A stretch of DNA of 64,000 nucleotides from Marsupella aquatica. Taxonomy: Eukaryota; Marchantiophyta. The stretch lies in contig OZ316891.1 of NCBI GenBank assembly GCA_973895155.1, forward strand, positions 19,902,001-19,966,000. Direction: 5' to 3'. The notes beneath the pieces are model-generated. The model was given only the letters and a program-made list of their open reading frames with translations, was not told the DNA's origin and made no database searches. A program made the translations under genes and the position numbers. The first letter of the stretch is position 1, and each line of letters opens with the position of its first letter. Below are positions 50,500 through 62,299 of this stretch, one piece after another.

Positions 50500-50740
50500 T
50501 GTTGAGGTGAGAAAACTATGTTGAGGTCAAGAAAGGATATCAAAGTGAAAAAAAATGTTGAGGTGAGAAAAACTTTTTGAGGCCGGTCAGGACAATCCTG
50601 ATGTTAAAGTGAGAAAAGATGTTGAGGTGAGAAAGATGCGTGGAGGTCAGGAAAGGATGCTGAGGTGAGAAAAAATGTTGAGGTGAGAAAGACATGTTGA
50701 GGTCAGGAAAGGATGTCAAGGTGAGAAAAGATGTGAAGGT
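50500..50740. repeat. Short-unit minisatellite (ATGTTGAGGTGAGAAA)
   Basis: About a dozen imperfect units of 15-20 bp around TGTTGAGGTGAGAAA and GTCAGGAAAGGATG. The complementary strand is open and gives a Phe-Ser-Pro-Gln-His peptide repeat, probably by chance. Confidence 0.88.
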
Positions 50741-52084
50741 CATCACCAATCCAGTGGCTATCACCCATGTTGTCCTTGTCATCCATTCTGGATCACCGCC
50801 ATGAATGGTTAGACTCCCCTTATATACATTTGGGGTCCTGCCACCCCCTGACCACTTCTCACAGTATTTGTTTTGGCTTAAATCGGAATGCACTTGTAAT
50901 TTCATACACAGACGCACCATGTGCAGAGTGACTTATTAATTTGAATTCATGGCAGCATGGCAAGAGTGACTACAAAGTGCCACACCCAAAAGTACAAGTG
51001 GCAATGGATGCAGGGTCACCTCGGTTGGCAAGGAGGGTGACAAAGGCGTCAGGTCAAGGAGGCCAAGGAGTACCTGAAGGATGTGGGCTACGTACAGTTG
51101 TCAGGCAATGAGGCAAACAACGTCAGGATCAACAGTGGATCTATACTTGCCCTGTACTTGCCCACCAAGGTGAGTACCGGTACTTGCTCCTCAGTGGCAA
51201 AATTTGCTACATTCCAAGTCTCCAAAATATTTTTACAGACCCCCATGGGAAGTTCTTTCCAAAATTTCTGGATGCACGTGCAGCCAAATCAACATGATTT
51301 GTCACAAACAAGAATGGTTAGTTATGCAAGAAGAACCAAATTTGACTATTCGTGTTTGAATCAAGGCAACAAAAAGCAGTTAGACCCTGTAACTATAAAG
51401 CAATGGAAAACTGAAAAGTATCATTTAAAGTAAACAAAGAAAAGGGTAAAATAGGGGTGAAAGAAAATAATAGTTGGATGAATTGTGATTGATGTATTAG
51501 TGATGTAATCTTGTTTCAATTTTCTATTTAATTTACATTTTTTAATAATGACAAGTAAAACTAAACTCATCAACTACTCTAACATTTACCCAGGTCACAT
51601 AAAAAACCCAAGAAACTTTTCAGTTTCTCTAACATTTACCAAGGTAACTTAAACCACAATTCACTCTATAAGTACCCGGAGTATTCACTCCCAAAACACA
51701 ACTGTTGTGTCCATGGACGAGTGCCCTTCCGCAGTCCTCTGAGCCCAATCATTCTTGTCCGTTCATCAAATGAGCCAATCTATGGCTCAAAATGCAGGTC
51801 TACATCTCAGAAAAACCAGATTATCAAACAATGAAAAATGAGGAAGAAAAATGAAAAAAATCCAAGCAAATGATTGGTGGAGGCCAAATAATTTGAATTT
51901 TGAATTTTTGGGTAGGTCAGGCAAGGACAGGTGGCCCAAATTACCATCGGGTGACCGGGCCAAGAAACTTGTGCGGGGCATCCACCCATAGCCGGTCGAA
52001 CAAGGGCCTGGACTGGCCCAATTAGGATTGCTATTGTATGGACTACTTTATGTATAGTTCATAGTTACTCTACATCGAACATTC

Positions 52085-52270
52085 CTCATAGTTCATTGGT
52101 TAGCACTTCTGCCTCCCTACCAGCAGGTTTGAAGTGCAATCCCTGGTCACGCATTGTAAGTGTGAATATTTTGCATTTGCGGTTGCTCTCCCTATTGGGG
52201 GGCCAAAACACAATAGAAAATAGCCGTCGACTCCTCACTACTCATTGCATAAATCTAGGTTCCAACTACA
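52085..52270 (+). repeat. Possible tRNA-derived SINE or tRNA relic
   Basis: TAGTTCATTGGTTAGCAC resembles a Pol III A box. About 40 bp later GGTTTGAAGTGCAATCCC resembles a B box, with a CTGCCT...AGCAGG stem between them. There is no clean cloverleaf, so it is not called a tRNA gene. The following 120 bp could be the tRNA-unrelated body. Confidence 0.35.
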
Positions 52271-52329
52271 GTTGCATTTTTTTATTGCAACCTGGTGGCT
52301 ACTATCTTGATGTCATATACATGGATGTT

Positions 52330-54190
52330 TGAAGACTCCAAGAGTTAAGTGAGTGTCTGAGTTGCATCAACTTTGGTCAATTCACATTGATTGTGGGGAG
52401 GTTGGTCATGGTTGGACTTTTATTACAGACAAGAATGAGCCTAGGAGGTCTTTTCCTATGATTACCCATCAATTTATCATTCCACCCTTTGTGCAGGCTC
52501 ACCTATGCCTCCTTGGCTATTGTTGCAACACATATTGGCTTACATGTCCCTACTGCAACCCATTGGCATGACTTTCAAAGTGGTTGTGGCCGACTTGGGA
52601 TGGATGGATAGCAACTATGAAACAACAATGGAATGAAAATAAAAGTCATATGTGACAGCAGCTGAAGAATGACATTGAGCAGAGCCGAGCGGCTGACATT
52701 GGTAAGTAATTGACCGTTATGGACCCTACTTGATTTCTTTAGGTACTCAAGGGTCATGCTCTTCTTACCAATTTTTTATTTGATTTGATTTTCATATTTT
52801 TTATATGCTTTGTAATGACATACCCTGGGTTAGTAGTGTATTTAGATACTCGATGAGATTCTTCTTGGAGCGGGTATAATGATACCACATCTCTCCTCAA
52901 TGTTGAAGATAATAGGGTAATTGAGATGGTTACAATTACCAGGAGAGAAGAAAGAAATGCTTGGCACATGGAGGACAAGGGTATTCAAAGGGCATTCATT
53001 TGGATAATTTGAGAGAGGCAGAGATCTCTATCACTGTGGTTATCCATGATGACAAGGCCACTATTGATATCATTGTGGAGAACATGGGGATTAGAAACCA
53101 AAAGGACTTGTGGCATGAGGCCAAAAACCTTATCAAGAAGTTTGTGGAGAAAATGGTGAGTGTCACCTACATTGTGACCATTGACATTGATACAACCGCA
53201 TTCCAATCTGAGTTGCAAGCAATTACTGCTAAGAAGTTACAGAATTGGTTGAAGGCTAGAGGTGTGAAAGGTTACTCTACCCTTTGGAAGGAAAAATTGG
53301 TCTATAAAGTTGGTGACATGAGTGGGGTGCCACTTGGAGAACTGATACATATTCCAACACGTGGCCTCAAATACCCCAAGTTGTCTTAGCATAACATTGC
53401 CACAAAGCTCAAGACATGATTCTACATATATTATCGTTGGTGTAAGAGCAGGTATGCATAATGTTGGATAAGGTAAGAATTTTGGGTTTTAGATTTATAG
53501 GTGAATGTAGTAATTGTGGGATGAGTTTAGATGTTGTTTTACAAAACTAAGTATACCAAAAATGTCCATTATGCAATAGGGGAGATGTTGCATCCTTGGC
53601 CTTTGAATTGGACAATTGTGGTGATCATTGGGCCGACGATCATAGATTATGTCCAAGATTATTGGACCGACCATGTCAGTATCTTGAGGAGCCTGGAGCC
53701 ATCCAACTTGACCGTTACTATGAGAATAGTAAATTTTGTGTTGACTTATGTAAGTATGTTGTGAATTATGACTTAGTCAGGTAAACATGGTTGAATGTTA
53801 TGCATAACTTATGATTGATTTTTTTTGTACATGTAGGTTGCAAAACTCATAAGGCCATGCAAAAATTCATGAAAAAATATATTACTCCCGAGAAGATGAG
53901 GTTATACCATGGCCTGGGAGAATTTCATGTCAGCTACCTACCATTTTGTCATGGGCAAATATGCAACAAAGCGCATTCATTTCTCAACCAATCATGAGGC
54001 CCGTTTGTGTTTTATTGCCATGGATTGAGACGAGAATATCAAAAGGCATGTCTGGAAGATATATGATCACACACCTGTAAACACCACTTTCAAGGAGCAC
54101 CCTCCTCAAACACGAGTATTGGTGGAGCGGATCTCTAGTTGGAAGGACGCAAAAAGTGAGTGCATTTATGGAGTGCCACGTCCATGAGGT
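52330..54190 (+). pseudogene. Degenerate transposase-like coding remnant
   Basis: Several frames carry protein-like sequence in one direction. 52961-53389 (142 aa) has HDDKATIDIIVEN, then QKDLWHEAKNLIKKF and a SAP-like helix pair (LQAITAKKLQNWLKARGVK). Around 53600-53780 is FELDNCGDHWADDHRLC. Around 53836-54184 a frame change joins KTHKAMQKFMKKYI to ATKRIHFSTNHEARLCFIAMDWD. The D-x-W-H context, the His-rich middle and the order resemble uncharacterised transposase-like proteins with SAP or THAP domains. That is recall, not a search result. Stops and frame changes show it is dead, or that unseen introns exist. Confidence 0.4.
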
Positions 54191-56282
54191 AAAGAACTCC
54201 TTGGTATGATAACCAAGAGAAAAGATAAGGATATAGTATGTTCATAGAATTCTAATTAGACTAAGCTTTTTGCAGGATGATTTTTATGGTATCCTATTGA
54301 GACATTACCATCAAAGTATTATCTCCATATTTACCTTGGGCCCTCAGTCTTAACTAATACGTGGAGGACGTGTGAATGCTCGAAGGGTAGTTTTTATTCA
54401 TTTTGAACTAATAATTATAATTATTACCTGTAATAAGGGAACTTTTAATAGTAAAATGGAAATAACAAGGGGTAAACAGAAAAAGGGCCCGATTGTAAGG
54501 GGTCCACTTCTTTTACACGGAGTGAGGGCCCAGGGCATATTTAGCCAGCATACAAATGGAGTAACTGGGGGAGTAACGCCTCCATCTGAGATCTAAGCAT
54601 ATCTCATCTGAGTGGAAATTTGTCAATGATTCTTTGTATAGGGAAAATTTATGTTTATGTACGTCCATCATAATATTTTATTCTTTGCTTTTGCAGGGGG
54701 CAATTCCTTTGAGGAGGGCTGAGACCTGGCACCTATAGTGTTTGAACTTGTTTTGTGAGGTTTATCATGCTTAGACTTGAGGGGTACATTATGACAATTT
54801 TGACTGCTATGTCAGGTTTTGTGTTGAGTTTATAAAGTAATTTCAAGTGTCTTGCGTCCAAGTCCCATGAATTACACTGAGTGTATAACTTGGGCACCAG
54901 ACCATGAAAAGTGACAAAAGAACCCCTAAAGTGAAGTGGAACAAAGAATCCAAATGAAAAATGCAAAGTCTATTTCCCATAGAATGAACCCATTTTCACC
55001 TTTGGTTATCTTGGGTAGTGTCATGTTGTTCAATGTGGTTTTTGGTATAACAAGTGTTCATTTCAGTTTGTGGTTTGAGTGGATGACTTTTAGGTAGTGT
55101 CAAGTTCTTCAATGTGGTTGTTGTAGACTTGTTGCATTTATTTGAGTTTGTGTTTTGTAGTCTCCGGTGGGAGTAAGTGGATCCGAGAAGCCTTGTTTTG
55201 CTGTTGTTTGGGGTGTAAGTTTAGTTTCCTTGTTTGTTTTTTGGGGCAGGAGTTGTACTCTTGCAAAGTGCTCCAAACAAAAAATGCATGGCATTTGTAC
55301 AATGGCTCTATGAAGGAACTTTTTAGTGATGTAGTACTCCCAAGGAGAATTGAACCCCTTTCGTTGCCAGCCAAGAGGAGTTTTATTTTGCAAAAATGTC
55401 GATTAGTCCAGTAAAAGTTTATACAAGATGGAGACTGTAAAGACTGAATGACGAGTTGGGCTGAGCTGATGGACTGTGTGCACTCAGGTCTGGGATTTCT
55501 TGGTTGTCGTTGCGGATTGATTCTGCTGCTGTGAACTACTGTCCTTTAACCTCCTACGTGGAGGTCTCGATTACTATCTTTGAAGCCAAACCTTGACTCT
55601 TTAGGCGCTCTAACGATGACGATCTAGAGCTTAGCTTAGATTAGGGTCTGCCTTCATCTTTTGCTGTCCCATCAAGGTACTAGGGGTTTTGCGCAGAGGA
55701 AGTGCTTGGGGGTGACCGTAAGGATGGGCTCGTCAAGGAGGTGACTGATCAAGGCTTGCCTGCAACCGTGGACTTCTATCTGGACCAGAGCAAAAAGACG
55801 TGTCTGGACTTACTTACGGGGAGCTGGTTGCATGATTAGAGTGGTGGATGTGAAGCTTCGTAATCCTCTCGGACCTCGCGGGGCTTTCGAAGATCCTTTT
55901 CACTTGGAGTTTGAGCTGTGAAGGTGTCGGATAGATGCTCCATATCTGTGATTGGACGAACTATTGGGAACTCTGACTTAGCCAAATACTGCTGTGCGAA
56001 TAAGGAAAACGGGATCGAATGCATGGCACTGTTGACATTGCTGACGACGTGCGATTCCTAGGGTAGAATGCCCTTGCTTGACTCAACGTGGCTTAACTCT
56101 GCGGGGCAAGGTGAGCTCGTGCCTTCCTCTTTCTTTGCCTGATTCACGAATTTTCTTTATTCTTCTGAGCTTTGGAGCGAATCCCTTTCCGACGGCTGCC
56201 AATAGAAGATACCTTTGGTCCTCTACGTTAATTCTTATTGTTCTACTTTCTGTTACCGGTGGGGTCCTGATTGTGAGGCTCT
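54191..56282. other. Sequence between the transposase-like remnant and LINE ORF1
   Basis: 54191-55440 is AT-rich with no gene that I can support. From about 55440 the composition changes to that of the LINE, so 55440-56282 may be the LINE 5' UTR. No target-site duplication was identified. Confidence 0.4.
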
Positions 56283-58423
56283 ATGACGGGGTACCGGGGG
56301 GAAATTACTGGTGGCGGCCGCGGTGACCTCATGAGATACCCATCCCTCAGGAGGGATCCGGAAGGTGGTGTTGGGGACTGGTCGAATTCGGGCTCCCGTG
56401 CTGCTGAGAAGGGGGCACAACATCTAGCAGCTGATACGAGGCACTCAGAACGGACTGATGTTACTTTCTCTCATCAGGATGTTAGATCTGATGGAATTCC
56501 TGAGGGGAGATCGAATAGCAATCAGGTGATTACTGCTTCCACTTCTGCGGAAGCTAAACAGAGCTGGTTTGGATTACGTACCTTTGGCACCAATGCGGAC
56601 GGATTTTCACGTTGCCCTGCCCCTATTCCGGATGAGAACACGATAATGGACTCTCTGGAGGGACGGGGCAAGGCGGACTACGGGAAATACTTCCGCGAGG
56701 ACATCGGCGAAAGGGATGAAGAAGATATGCTTATTGATCAATCGATCGATGCTACTCCACGTTTGAATGTCCCTGGCGCTCCTGACAGACCCTCTACGAG
56801 GGGACCTTTTGCATCTTCACAGACCCCTGCTCATGTACAAGCTGAGGAAGCTGAAGCATGTGTTCCCATTTTGAGAAAGATTGCCGATCTTTCCGTGCAA
56901 GACTGGCCTTCTAAACTGCATACCACTATCTCCTGGTCACTAGAAGAAGCTGTAGATACAGTGAAGGAGCTCTTTAATTGTACAATGATGTGTTATTTTA
57001 CTGATAGGACTCCTATGTTACCCACCTTCAAATTCTGGGTGACTAATACCTTTGTGAAGGAGCAGCAGTGGCCTGTTTCCCAAGTGAAATTTGTGGGGAA
57101 AAATTTCTATATGGTGGTATTCCAGCATCCAGAACACCGGGATCTGGCGCTGGCTGGTGCCCCATGGTTTCTGGATCAAAAATTTGTTTTCTCTTTTCCT
57201 TGGGACCCTTTGTTTGATGTGCGAAATGAATCTTACACGATGCTGCCAGTGTGGATCGAAATTCCTTTCCGTGCTCTTGTGTTGGAGCCTTGCCGCAGGA
57301 GGTTGGCTTCTTCCCTTGGGGATATTTTACACTACATCCAGGGTGATATGTTGAGCTCCTACCCGCACGACCGGGCTTGTATACTATGGGATACTCAACG
57401 AGAGGTGCCATGGAGTGTTGAGGTGCAGATTAAGGTGGGCCTTTCCATTTGGCAGCCTGTGATTTTTAAGAACATCCCCTTTCACTGCTATCGATGTCAA
57501 AAGAAGGGACATCTTGCACGGGACTGCCAACTTCACGAGGCACCTGCGGCCTCTGTTGAGGAGGATGTGCTGATCCCACCCCGTCTTCCTGCGTCTGACA
57601 CTCCTAATCTGGTCACGAGGGTACCCCCGCCGACCTCTAGTGACTGTCGACGCTCTGAAGCTACACACACGGAGCTTACACCCATTGGTGAGTTGGCCAT
57701 ACCACTTCTCGATCCTGGTGAACTGCTTGATAACAAAATTGTGTTGTTTGGGAATGTTCCTTTAGATGATAGCCCCGGCCCCTCCGTGGTGATTGCTCGG
57801 GCTATTGATGAGTCTGCTGTAACCCTCAGTTTAGAAGTCACAGCTACCCAGTTGCTATCGGATCAAGAAGAAATGCCCAGAGTCCTCCATGAATTACAAC
57901 AGCTGAACATTGTTGCTCCCCTCGCACGTTTGGAGGCTCCTGAGGAGTCTGAACCGGACCCTTTGGCTCTGGCCCTTGTGTTACCAACTGAGACGCATCT
58001 TGAGCATATCCAGGGGGTTCTGAAGAAATGGATGAAGGCGATGAGGAGCTCTCTGCATCGGATATCCCCTCTGACATGGAGTTATCCGAATATGAAGGTT
58101 TCATATCTCGCACTGCTATTAAGAAGGAGCGGGCTAGGAAGCTGGCTAGGCGCTCACCACCTGACGAAAAGAAGGAGAGTGGCAAGAAGAAAGCCAAAAA
58201 TCAACGATCCTTATAGTTCTCCTCTGATTCTCATGTGCAGGATGCTGAGGGTTGGGTGACGCCAGGACGCCGGCTCTCTCGGGAGATGAAACAGAAATCT
58301 GTTGTTTCTCCTCTCAGAGTTATGGCTCCTGTGCAGTCTACTACTTTCTCATCTTCACCCCCTGGTGGGATTTTACCTTCAGGAAGCATGGCTCCCCGGG
58401 GAGCTGGGTCTGGAGGCCTCTAA
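56283..58423 (+). pseudogene. LINE ORF1 (DUF4283-like domain plus CCHC zinc knuckle)
   Basis: The open frame 56283-58259 (658 aa) has a region resembling the plant DUF4283 fold at about residues 200-380 and a zinc knuckle CYRCQKKGHLARDC at 57486-57527. Beyond about 58020 the original coding continues in another frame (acidic DEGDEELSASD, then a Lys-rich tract), so a frameshift has occurred. That frame has a TAG at 58214 and resumes with DAEGWVTPGRR to 58423, a typical ORF1 tail. It binds element RNA in related LINEs. Confidence 0.8.
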
Positions 58424-58478
58424 CAACACCTGGTGACCTCTCCCCCTTGAATGTCATCCCTGGTGGAGAGGGAGGCTG

Positions 58479-60227
58479 ATGAAGATTTTTCGTTTTGCCT
58501 CATGGAATGTGTGTGGCCTATGCGATCCTGACCAAAAATTGGTAGTGGCCAAATGGATTTCTTCCCTACGTACTCCTCTGGATGCCCTGGCCCTGCAAGA
58601 GGTTAAAGCTGACAGCTTTCGTCTGGACATTGCACTCAGAACTATTTTACCTACTTACCACCACCTCTATTCTGCCCCAGATGAGGGTAGGGGAGGATCG
58701 GCTATTCTCCTCCACCCCTCCTTTACCGTTCTTTCTACCGGTTTGTTAGATAAGGGAAGTGCTGTATGGGCCCGGTTGGCGCATGCAGAGGGAAATTTTG
58801 GCCTGATATCAATATATGCACCGAATACTACGGGTGAGCGGATCTTGCTGTGGAACGACCTTCGAAATGAACTTCCTAGTGACCGCTGGATCCTCTGTGG
58901 GGATTTTAATATGACTGAACTTTGCTGCGATTCTACCGGCCTGTCCCCTCTGATTTCTGGTCAAGAGTGGGAGTTTTGGAGGTTTCTAAAAACTCACCAC
59001 CCGAGATGAGCCCGGTGCTCCTGAGAGAGAGATCAGTTGCCCGCAGGATGTTGAGCAGTCACACGCACTTTGCCCCTTCTGCCGGTGAAATCCGGAGACT
59101 TGCAGAGCTTCCATCCTTACAAGAATTACACAATTCATTGTTGTTGCTGCCTGCTGACAAAGCTCCAGGGGTGGACGGAATGACTGCGGAGGTGTTCAAG
59201 GCCTGTTGGGAGTTTATGAAAGTAGACTTTCACTGCATGGTCTATGAGTTTTGGAGGACGGGAGAGCTTGCACAATGCATCAAAGATGGGGTGATTTGAT
59301 TCATCCCCAAAAAAACTGATAAAAGGAAACTAAGTGACTGGCGACCTTTAACTATGCTGACAACCACATACAAAATTATGGCTAAGTTGTTGGCTCTGAG
59401 ATTGAAGGTGCTTCTCCCTAAGCTGATCAATCCTCAGCAAACTGGCTTTATCCCTGGTCGTCACATCTTAGAAAACATCTCTCTAACCTGGCTAATGAAT
59501 GACTGGCTCAGCTACACAAAGACCCCTGCTCTCTTCCTCAAATTGGATTTCGAAAAAGCTTTTGATCGGGTAGACCACTTGTATATCTGGGAAACAATGC
59601 ACCTGCTAGGGCTTGGCCCTCATTTTATCTTTGTAGTTAAATCGCTCCTCAACAATGCAAGCTCCAAGGTACTTGTTAATGGACTCTGGACATCCAATGT
59701 TCGGATGCTTCGGGGTGTGAGATAGGGCTGCCCCTTGTCACCCTTACTTTTTGCCCTCTCCACACAGCCGTTGATGGACTTTTTCAGTGCTGAAATCCAT
59801 GCTGGTAGGCTACAAGGTATCCAGGTTTCTCGATCTCTGAATATCTGTTTCCGTCTTTTTGCTGACGACTTAGGTCTTTTTATCCCTGCTATGGAGGTGG
59901 CCTTCAATCAAGCTTGTGATGCAATCCATTGCTATGAGACTGCAACGGGAGCCAAGCTAAACCTGAGAAAATCTATTGTTATTCCACTCTCTTTGGATGT
60001 GATTCCTGATTGGCTGAAGGACTCCGGGTGCGTCATCAGTGAACCTGGTACCATCCAGAAGTATCTGGGTGCCCCTTTTGGGAGTAGATTATCGGAGAGT
60101 TAGTTGCACTGCTTCTGTCTTGATCGTATTGGATCTAGGCTTTCCTCTTGGTCAACACGCTTTTTATCTTTTACTGGCAGATTGCTACTTGTGAAGCATG
60201 TGTTGCAGGCCATTCCGGTGTACCACA
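58479..60227 (+). pseudogene. LINE ORF2 remnant: endonuclease joined to reverse transcriptase, middle deleted
   Basis: The N-terminal AP-type endonuclease (58479-59009) shows SWNVCGL, LQEVK, YAPN and GDFNM. The frame then ends and a different frame begins only about 30 residues before the RT motif DKAPGVDGMT (59157 on), so a linker of probably 200-300 residues is missing. RT motifs LTMLTTTYKIMAK, GFIPGRH, KLDFEKAFDRV, GCPLSPLLFAL and FADD (59858-59869) are clear. Stops occur at 59297, 59723 and about 60100. The coding stops at the CACTA-like junction; no RNase H part is present. Confidence 0.88.
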
Positions 60228-60894
60228 CACTAGTAGAAACCGGGGCAATTTAGACCATACCTTATAGGACTAAGCCCACTAAGTCCTTTTTCCATACTTG
60301 AAACGACTCGCACCCATTGCACCAGTTTTGTTGAAGACTACAAAAGACTATTAGTGTTTTATGGTTCACTAAAAGACTATGAGAAGTAACCTTGCTACTT
60401 TGTGAACGGTGAATAGTCTAGCACATCATGGGTAATGTTCACTTATGTTGAGGAGGGGTAATTCTGTAAAGAGGGAGATAGCAAGGGGCATAACTCAATA
60501 AATGGCCTTATTTGTGACAAAAAAGGTTTTGGAGTGAGGTTCATGGAGGGTGGACTACGGAGGGATCGATTACTAACTCCATCAATAAAAGGCCAAGATG
60601 CACAAAGGTAGATTTGTACCGGTCTCAAGGGGGTGTGGGTTTAGGGTTAGGGGGTTGTCCAGGCAAAGAACACTCGATTGAAATAGTGACGCAATGGTTT
60701 AGGGTAAAGGAACATGTTTAGGGACCCTAACTTGTTTGCTGCCTTGGGAGGATCTTGAGAGCCTGAGCTTGCAAGCGGCATGCACTCTAAAAATGGCCCT
60801 TGGCATTGCAAAGATAGTCTGGCCATAGTCGAGTTGTGAAGACGTTTAGGGGGTTTATATGTCAAGGCTAGGGGGTGGCTGGGTTTTCACTAAA

Positions 60895-60958
60895 GGGGGT
60901 TTAGGGGGGTTTGATGTCAAGGGTCGGGGGTTGCATGTTAAGGGGATGGGGGTTTAGG
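60895..60958 (+). repeat. G-rich tract with G-quadruplex potential
   Basis: Runs of five, six, three and five G separated by short loops, followed by GGGGATGGGGGTTTAGG. The TTTAGGG flavour recalls the plant telomere repeat but is not a regular array. Confidence 0.7.
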
Positions 60959-61496
60959 AACCATTGGATCGTTGGCATCATGTCCATTGACATCATGTTC
61001 CCCATCATGTCCATTGACATCATATATGTCGGGAAAGATAATTGACAAATTATTCATGAGGGTAGGCAATTTGGACAATGTTCAATTGTGTTCAGGAGGG
61101 GTAATTGCATAAATTAAGAGGGTGATGACAAGGGGCATCACTCATTAAATGGCCTTATTTGTGACCAAAAGAGGTTTGGTTTAATGAAGTTCGATCACCA
61201 CAGATATTTGCTAAGGCCAAAGTATTTGTTTAGCGACACTACACTAAGTTGTCACTCACAACACTTGAGTGAATGGAGGGGGTTTATGGAGGGTCAGGAT
61301 AATCTTGCCGTTACCATGTCGGCAACACCAGTGACTTTGGTAAGGGTATCCCAAGCTAGGGGCCTGTACCGCTTGCAGTACCGTTTGGACACCCGAGTCG
61401 CGCGACCGTTGGAAGGGAACAAGCCGGTTATGCAACTTTGCTTACACTTAGCAGGTTGTTGATGTGTTTAGGGATCCCGCCACATTCCCAACTTGC

Positions 61497-61640
61497 GGAG
61501 CAAGGTTTATTGTGTTCTCTTGGTGGGATCGGGAGTTTAGGGATTGGAGCAAGGTTTTATCGTGTTCTCTCGATGGGATTGGGAGCTTAGGGATCGGAGC
61601 AAGGTTTTCCGTGTAATCTTGGTGGGAACGTCTCTACAGT
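61497..61640. repeat. 49-50-bp tandem repeat, three copies
   Basis: Units begin GGAGCAAGGTTT and contain GTGTTCTC and GGGAGTTTAGGGAT. The last unit is partial, and a further fragment lies at about 61690. Confidence 0.88.
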
Positions 61641-62299
61641 GAGGTTTAGTGTTCCCATTTTCTTGTGGTCGGCTCTGTGGAATCCGAGAAGAGGGATCGG
61701 GAGTTTAGGGATGCTGCAATGACCGGCTCTCGAAGGGTGAGGTGAGACAACCTATTCAACGCCCTTTTGCTGCACCCTTAAGCTGTTGAGCTGCCATTGA
61801 GCTGGTGAAGCTGCATGCGGGTTGCATCTGTTCTACGGGCGCACTATCTGCCTGGTTTATGGATTGTGGACTTTGTGGGGAGCGACAATCGGTAACAACG
61901 TGAAGGCCATCAGAGGCTGGGCAAAGCAGTTTAGGGTGCTGTGGTCGAGGAGGAGCTCACCACAAATTGGGGAGAAGACGCGGGTGATGAGCTGGGGGCG
62001 GGGAGGAGCTGCAGTCAGGGAGGATACAGACCGTCTACAGAACGACTGGCAGTCGGAGCGGCGCAGGAGCTTAGAGTGGGCCAACGCCAGCTGAATACAA
62101 GCCATGAGTTGCATAAGGTGAGAGTCCAAGTTTTGTGTTGCTTTAGTGTTCGAGCAGCATGCTGCCATTTCAGCCATAGTGCACCGCCTTTGAAGCTCCC
62201 ATTGTCAGGGCTGGTAAGACATCACGGCTACATTGCTTTTCTTTGTTGTCCTCTGTCTTTTTGTGGGGACAACCTACTTGATTTGAGTTGCGCAAATCA

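Larger units (their letters stand above)
49842..52329. other. AT-rich intergenic region right of the copia element
   Basis: Contains the GTTGAGGTGAGAAA minisatellite (50500-50740) and the possible SINE (52085-52270). Nothing else is supported; open frames below 130 aa show no motif. Confidence 0.55.
56283..60227 (+). mobile_element. Defective L1-type LINE (non-LTR retrotransposon)
   Basis: Two successive reading frames, an ORF1 RNA-binding protein with a CCHC knuckle and an ORF2 with endonuclease and reverse transcriptase, identify a plant L1-clade LINE. ORF1 has a frameshift and a stop, ORF2 lacks the segment between endonuclease and RT and has internal stops, and the 3' end is replaced by a CACTA-like terminus at 60228. 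The 5' UTR may reach back to about 55440, but no boundary is visible. Confidence 0.88.

Noticed and set aside
50540-50920. 126-aa minus-strand frame with Phe-Ser-Pro-Gln-His repeats
   Set aside because: Produced by the minisatellite; no coding context.
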